64,000 bases of DNA from Prostheceraeus crozeri (Eukaryota > Platyhelminthes > Polycladida > Euryleptidae), in contig CAJQUW010000537.1 of assembly GCA_907163375.1 (NCBI GenBank), positions 1-64,000 of the forward strand. Reading direction: 5' to 3'. This document shows positions 61,788 through 64,000 of this stretch, one piece after another. The notes beneath the pieces were generated by a model. The model was not told the origin of the DNA. It ran no database searches and saw only the letters and a list, made by a program, of their open reading frames with translations. Numbering within the stretch: position 1 is the first letter of the stretch; the number at the start of each line of letters is the position of its first letter. Made by a program: the position numbers and the translations under genes.

Positions 61788-62599
61788 TGTGATGTCAATC
61801 AACTGGTTCGTGAGAATTCTGTCGGGAATCTGCATTGCGTTTAATGGAAAATTGATCTTCTTGCACCTGGAGACAACTTCTGACAGTGACCATCATTATA
61901 GAACAATGTCTTCTCTAGATCTAACCACGAAGACAAGGCTCTGTGGGCATGATTAATATTATTACAAACTGAGCAAATTAAACTGGATTGTGCATCAACG
62001 TAATACAAATGTCCTGTTCCAATTCCCAATCAGACTGCCTCGAACAATATTGTTTCATAACATTTCAATTGGCATGTAGACATGCAAAGAATTTTGCAAT
62101 AATATGCCAAAATACATATCAAGCTATTGACTTTGCAAATGGCATCAGATGATAGTACATGTATCAGATTTTGAATGTCACTTAGACGCACGTGGAATCA
62201 TTCACACGGGAGGTCATGTAGTCTGTTTTAATGTCTTCGTTTGCGGAAAGTCTTGTCTGTTGCATGTTCATCATGAAATGTCAGGGAATCAAATTTGGGA
62301 TTGAGATAATTTGATAGTCAAATTCCTCTGGCAGCAATTGGATAAGTGTCATCCATCAGTTCATTTGGCACGCAATTCAATTCCAAGTTGTCACAGTGAA
62401 TTTCTCATCACATGAAGTGTGATTTACGGTTGGGATGTCATGTATGGCCATGAATATTTACATATTTCACAGTGCATATTCCAAAGAGTGCAATAAACCG
62501 TCTTTGTCTCCTTCATTGAAATACATTAGCACATAGAAAGTTATTCTTACTCTAAAACCGCAAATTCTGCATAGAAATCTTAAGAAATACCGCTGATGT
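61788..62599. other. Intergenic, nothing recognised
   Basis: No gene or repeat identified. Confidence 0.5.
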
Positions 62600-62607
62600 A
62601 TAGTTCC

Positions 62608-63473
62608 CAGGGATGATAGGACTCCGACTTTTGATAGGACTCCGACTCCGACTCCGACTTTTGATAGGACTCCGACTTTTGATGGGACTCCGACTCCAAC
62701 TCCGGGGGATGATAGGACTCCGACTCCGGGGTTGATAGGACCCGACTCCGACTTTTGATAGGACTCCGACTCCGACTCCGGATGGCAAGTATATAAAGCG
62801 TAGTTTTTTGAATAATTAACTGGCAACTTGCATCATAGATCATGATAATCTTACTTGAACAATCATTGCTGTATCAAGTATCATTCATTTTCGATGAAAG
62901 TTTATCAAATGTCGCTTTAAGTTGAATCCATGTGACTCGGCTCCTCCTATCTTCTTGATGTGTGCTTCACACGGCTTTTCTTCAGTCTCTACCAGGCAGG
63001 GAAATCCCTTATCCTTCTCCAAAAAATATGAGTACACTTTCGATTTTAATATGCGCTTTAGAGGAGCCATCACACACGATTAGCGTGAGGGTAAGAGGTA
63101 ATGTTCTCAAACAAACTAGTATTTTGCTTTTGTCTCTGATGTGACCTTTGGTGCATAGGTGTGATCGAGGCTAGGAAGGCTTGTCTTCTCTACTAAATCA
63201 CCGAGTGAAAAGACAATCCTTTTTTCACTATCACGGTTCATTTCCTCAACTATTACAAGCTTTGCACGCAGCAGTGTCATTGTACTTTTGTTTGAAGGAG
63301 AAAGTTGACATCAAGACAGTGACAGCTATGCACGAGGATAAATAATTTGTTTGCATTTTATTTCGGGTGTAGTTATAGGCCGGAGTCCGGAGTCATATCT
63401 ACCGGCCCATCATTTGATAGGACTCCGACTCCAGCAAAAATGATAGGACTCCGACTCCGACTCCACATCCCTG
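62608..63473 (-). mobile_element. BED-finger hAT element, copy 3
   Basis: CAGGGATG...CATCCCTG with perfect duplication ATAGTTCC (62600-62607, 63474-63481). The left subterminal region is an expanded minisatellite of TGATAGGACTCCGACTCC units. Contains the best-preserved BED-finger frame of the three copies. Confidence 0.93.
62885..63073 (-). CDS. BED zinc-finger peptide of hAT copy 3
   Basis: 62 codons: LKRILKSKVYSYFLEKD, a Cys pair region (FPCLVETEEKPCEAH) and NLKRHLINFH, fitting a BED-type finger (C...C...H...H). BED domains are the DNA-binding N terminus of hAT transposases. No catalytic part is present, so this may be the truncated start of a lost transposase gene. Confidence 0.7.
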   Translation of the reverse strand: MMAPLKRILKSKVYSYFLEKDKGFPCLVETEEKPCEAHIKKIGGAESHGFNLKRHLINFHRK

Positions 63474-63660
63474 ATAGTTCCATAACAAATAGAGAAAGAT
63501 TTTTGTCAATTATAAAATTTGACCGGATTTTCACCAACACTTTCTTTCATTGGACTCTTTAAGGGGGATCTGTTTTATAGTTTATTTCGTAGGTTTATCT
63601 GTTTTGTAATGTGACTTTTTTAACTTGTAATAGTTTTTGTTCACTGCTCTCACCACATCC

Positions 63661-64000
63661 ATGATGACACACACATGGTCACCGCAAATGTCTGCAACCA
63701 AGAACAAAAGCGATCCCACCAACAGTCCAGGCGAGATACACCACAAAGCAAGACCATTAATTATTACTTGTCATAGTCGAGTGTCTGTACTACGGCAGTT
63801 CGACCAAGTGCGCAGAATTTTCTCGCGAAGTACCTCTGAAATTGACTGGATATTAAGTGCATTCAAAAGAGAGGAATGTCTTACCTTTCTTGGTAATCGC
63901 AGGACTGCCTTGAACTTGATGCTTGACATGCCTCTAATCCGTCAATGTCAGTCACCAAGAGAAGTGCAACATCACATCCAAAAGCAAGACTCGGCAGAGC
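63661..64000 (+). CDS. Unidentified ORF running off the window
   Basis: Open from ATG ATG (63661) for at least 113 codons to the right edge. After a Lys/Asn/Ser-rich start comes a helical, well-balanced stretch (VLRQFDQVRRIFSRSTSE, then ECLTFLGNRRTALNLML). An upstream in-frame stop precedes the ATG. No family recognised; it may be a host exon or the start of another transposon gene. Confidence 0.45.
   Translation, partial: MMTHTWSPQMSATKNKSDPTNSPGEIHHKARPLIITCHSRVSVLRQFDQVRRIFSRSTSEIDWILSAFKREECLTFLGNRRTALNLMLDMPLIRQCQSPREVQHHIQKQDSAE

Noticed and set aside
62467-62843. Ser/Arg-, Glu/Ser- and Gly/Val-rich frames
   Set aside because: They are translations of the TGATAGGACTCCGACTCC minisatellite in hAT copy 3.

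Overview
The window looks like nuclear DNA of an invertebrate animal: spliced exons with GT/AG borders, AATAAA signals, a histone H3 ORF, and a dense mix of animal transposons (Polinton, hAT, piggyBac, Tc1/mariner, Ty3/Gypsy, RTE-like LINE, another LINE, Penelope-like). I cannot name the species from sequence alone.

Layout. 1-1742: unrecognised edge, then a 1.4 kb tract with almost no G. 1876-3502: minus-strand spliced gene or gene pair with its own TATA box; the downstream exon encodes a DEDDh exonuclease domain. 3550-4810: degenerate repeats with poly-G runs. 4815-6148 and 23004-23063: a host gene whose last coding exon is split by a complete Polinton/Maverick (6149-22997, 16,849 bp, 6-bp target duplication AACGAT).

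The Polinton carries long terminal inverted repeats with terminal hairpins. Its genes are a candidate -1 frameshift gene, an adenain-type protease, a PLA2-integrase fusion, two small membrane-active or core-like proteins, a double jelly-roll major capsid protein, a coiled-coil fibre-like protein, an unidentified acidic protein, protein-primed PolB (split by an apparent +1 frameshift), a packaging ATPase, a penton/minor capsid protein and further Polinton-type proteins. Integrase and PolB would serve integration and replication. Protease, ATPase, capsid, penton and fibre form a virion morphogenesis set, so this is a virus-like element and not only a transposon. Short GC-rich triloop hairpins sit at or near many of its gene ends.

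23140-64000 is mostly a transposon graveyard: a hAT remnant (25297-27879), a dispersed repeat with a 163-bp x4 amplification and an RTE insertion, a decayed Gypsy element split by a fold-back insert, a LINE remnant, a 76-bp satellite, a Penelope-like RT piece, three copies of one BED-finger hAT family with perfect 8-bp target duplications, a three-layer nest (hAT > TA-flanked MITE > piggyBac), a Tc1 element and a piggyBac-type MITE. An H3-like ORF with a frameshifted C terminus lies at 60124-60564, and an unidentified ORF runs off the right edge.
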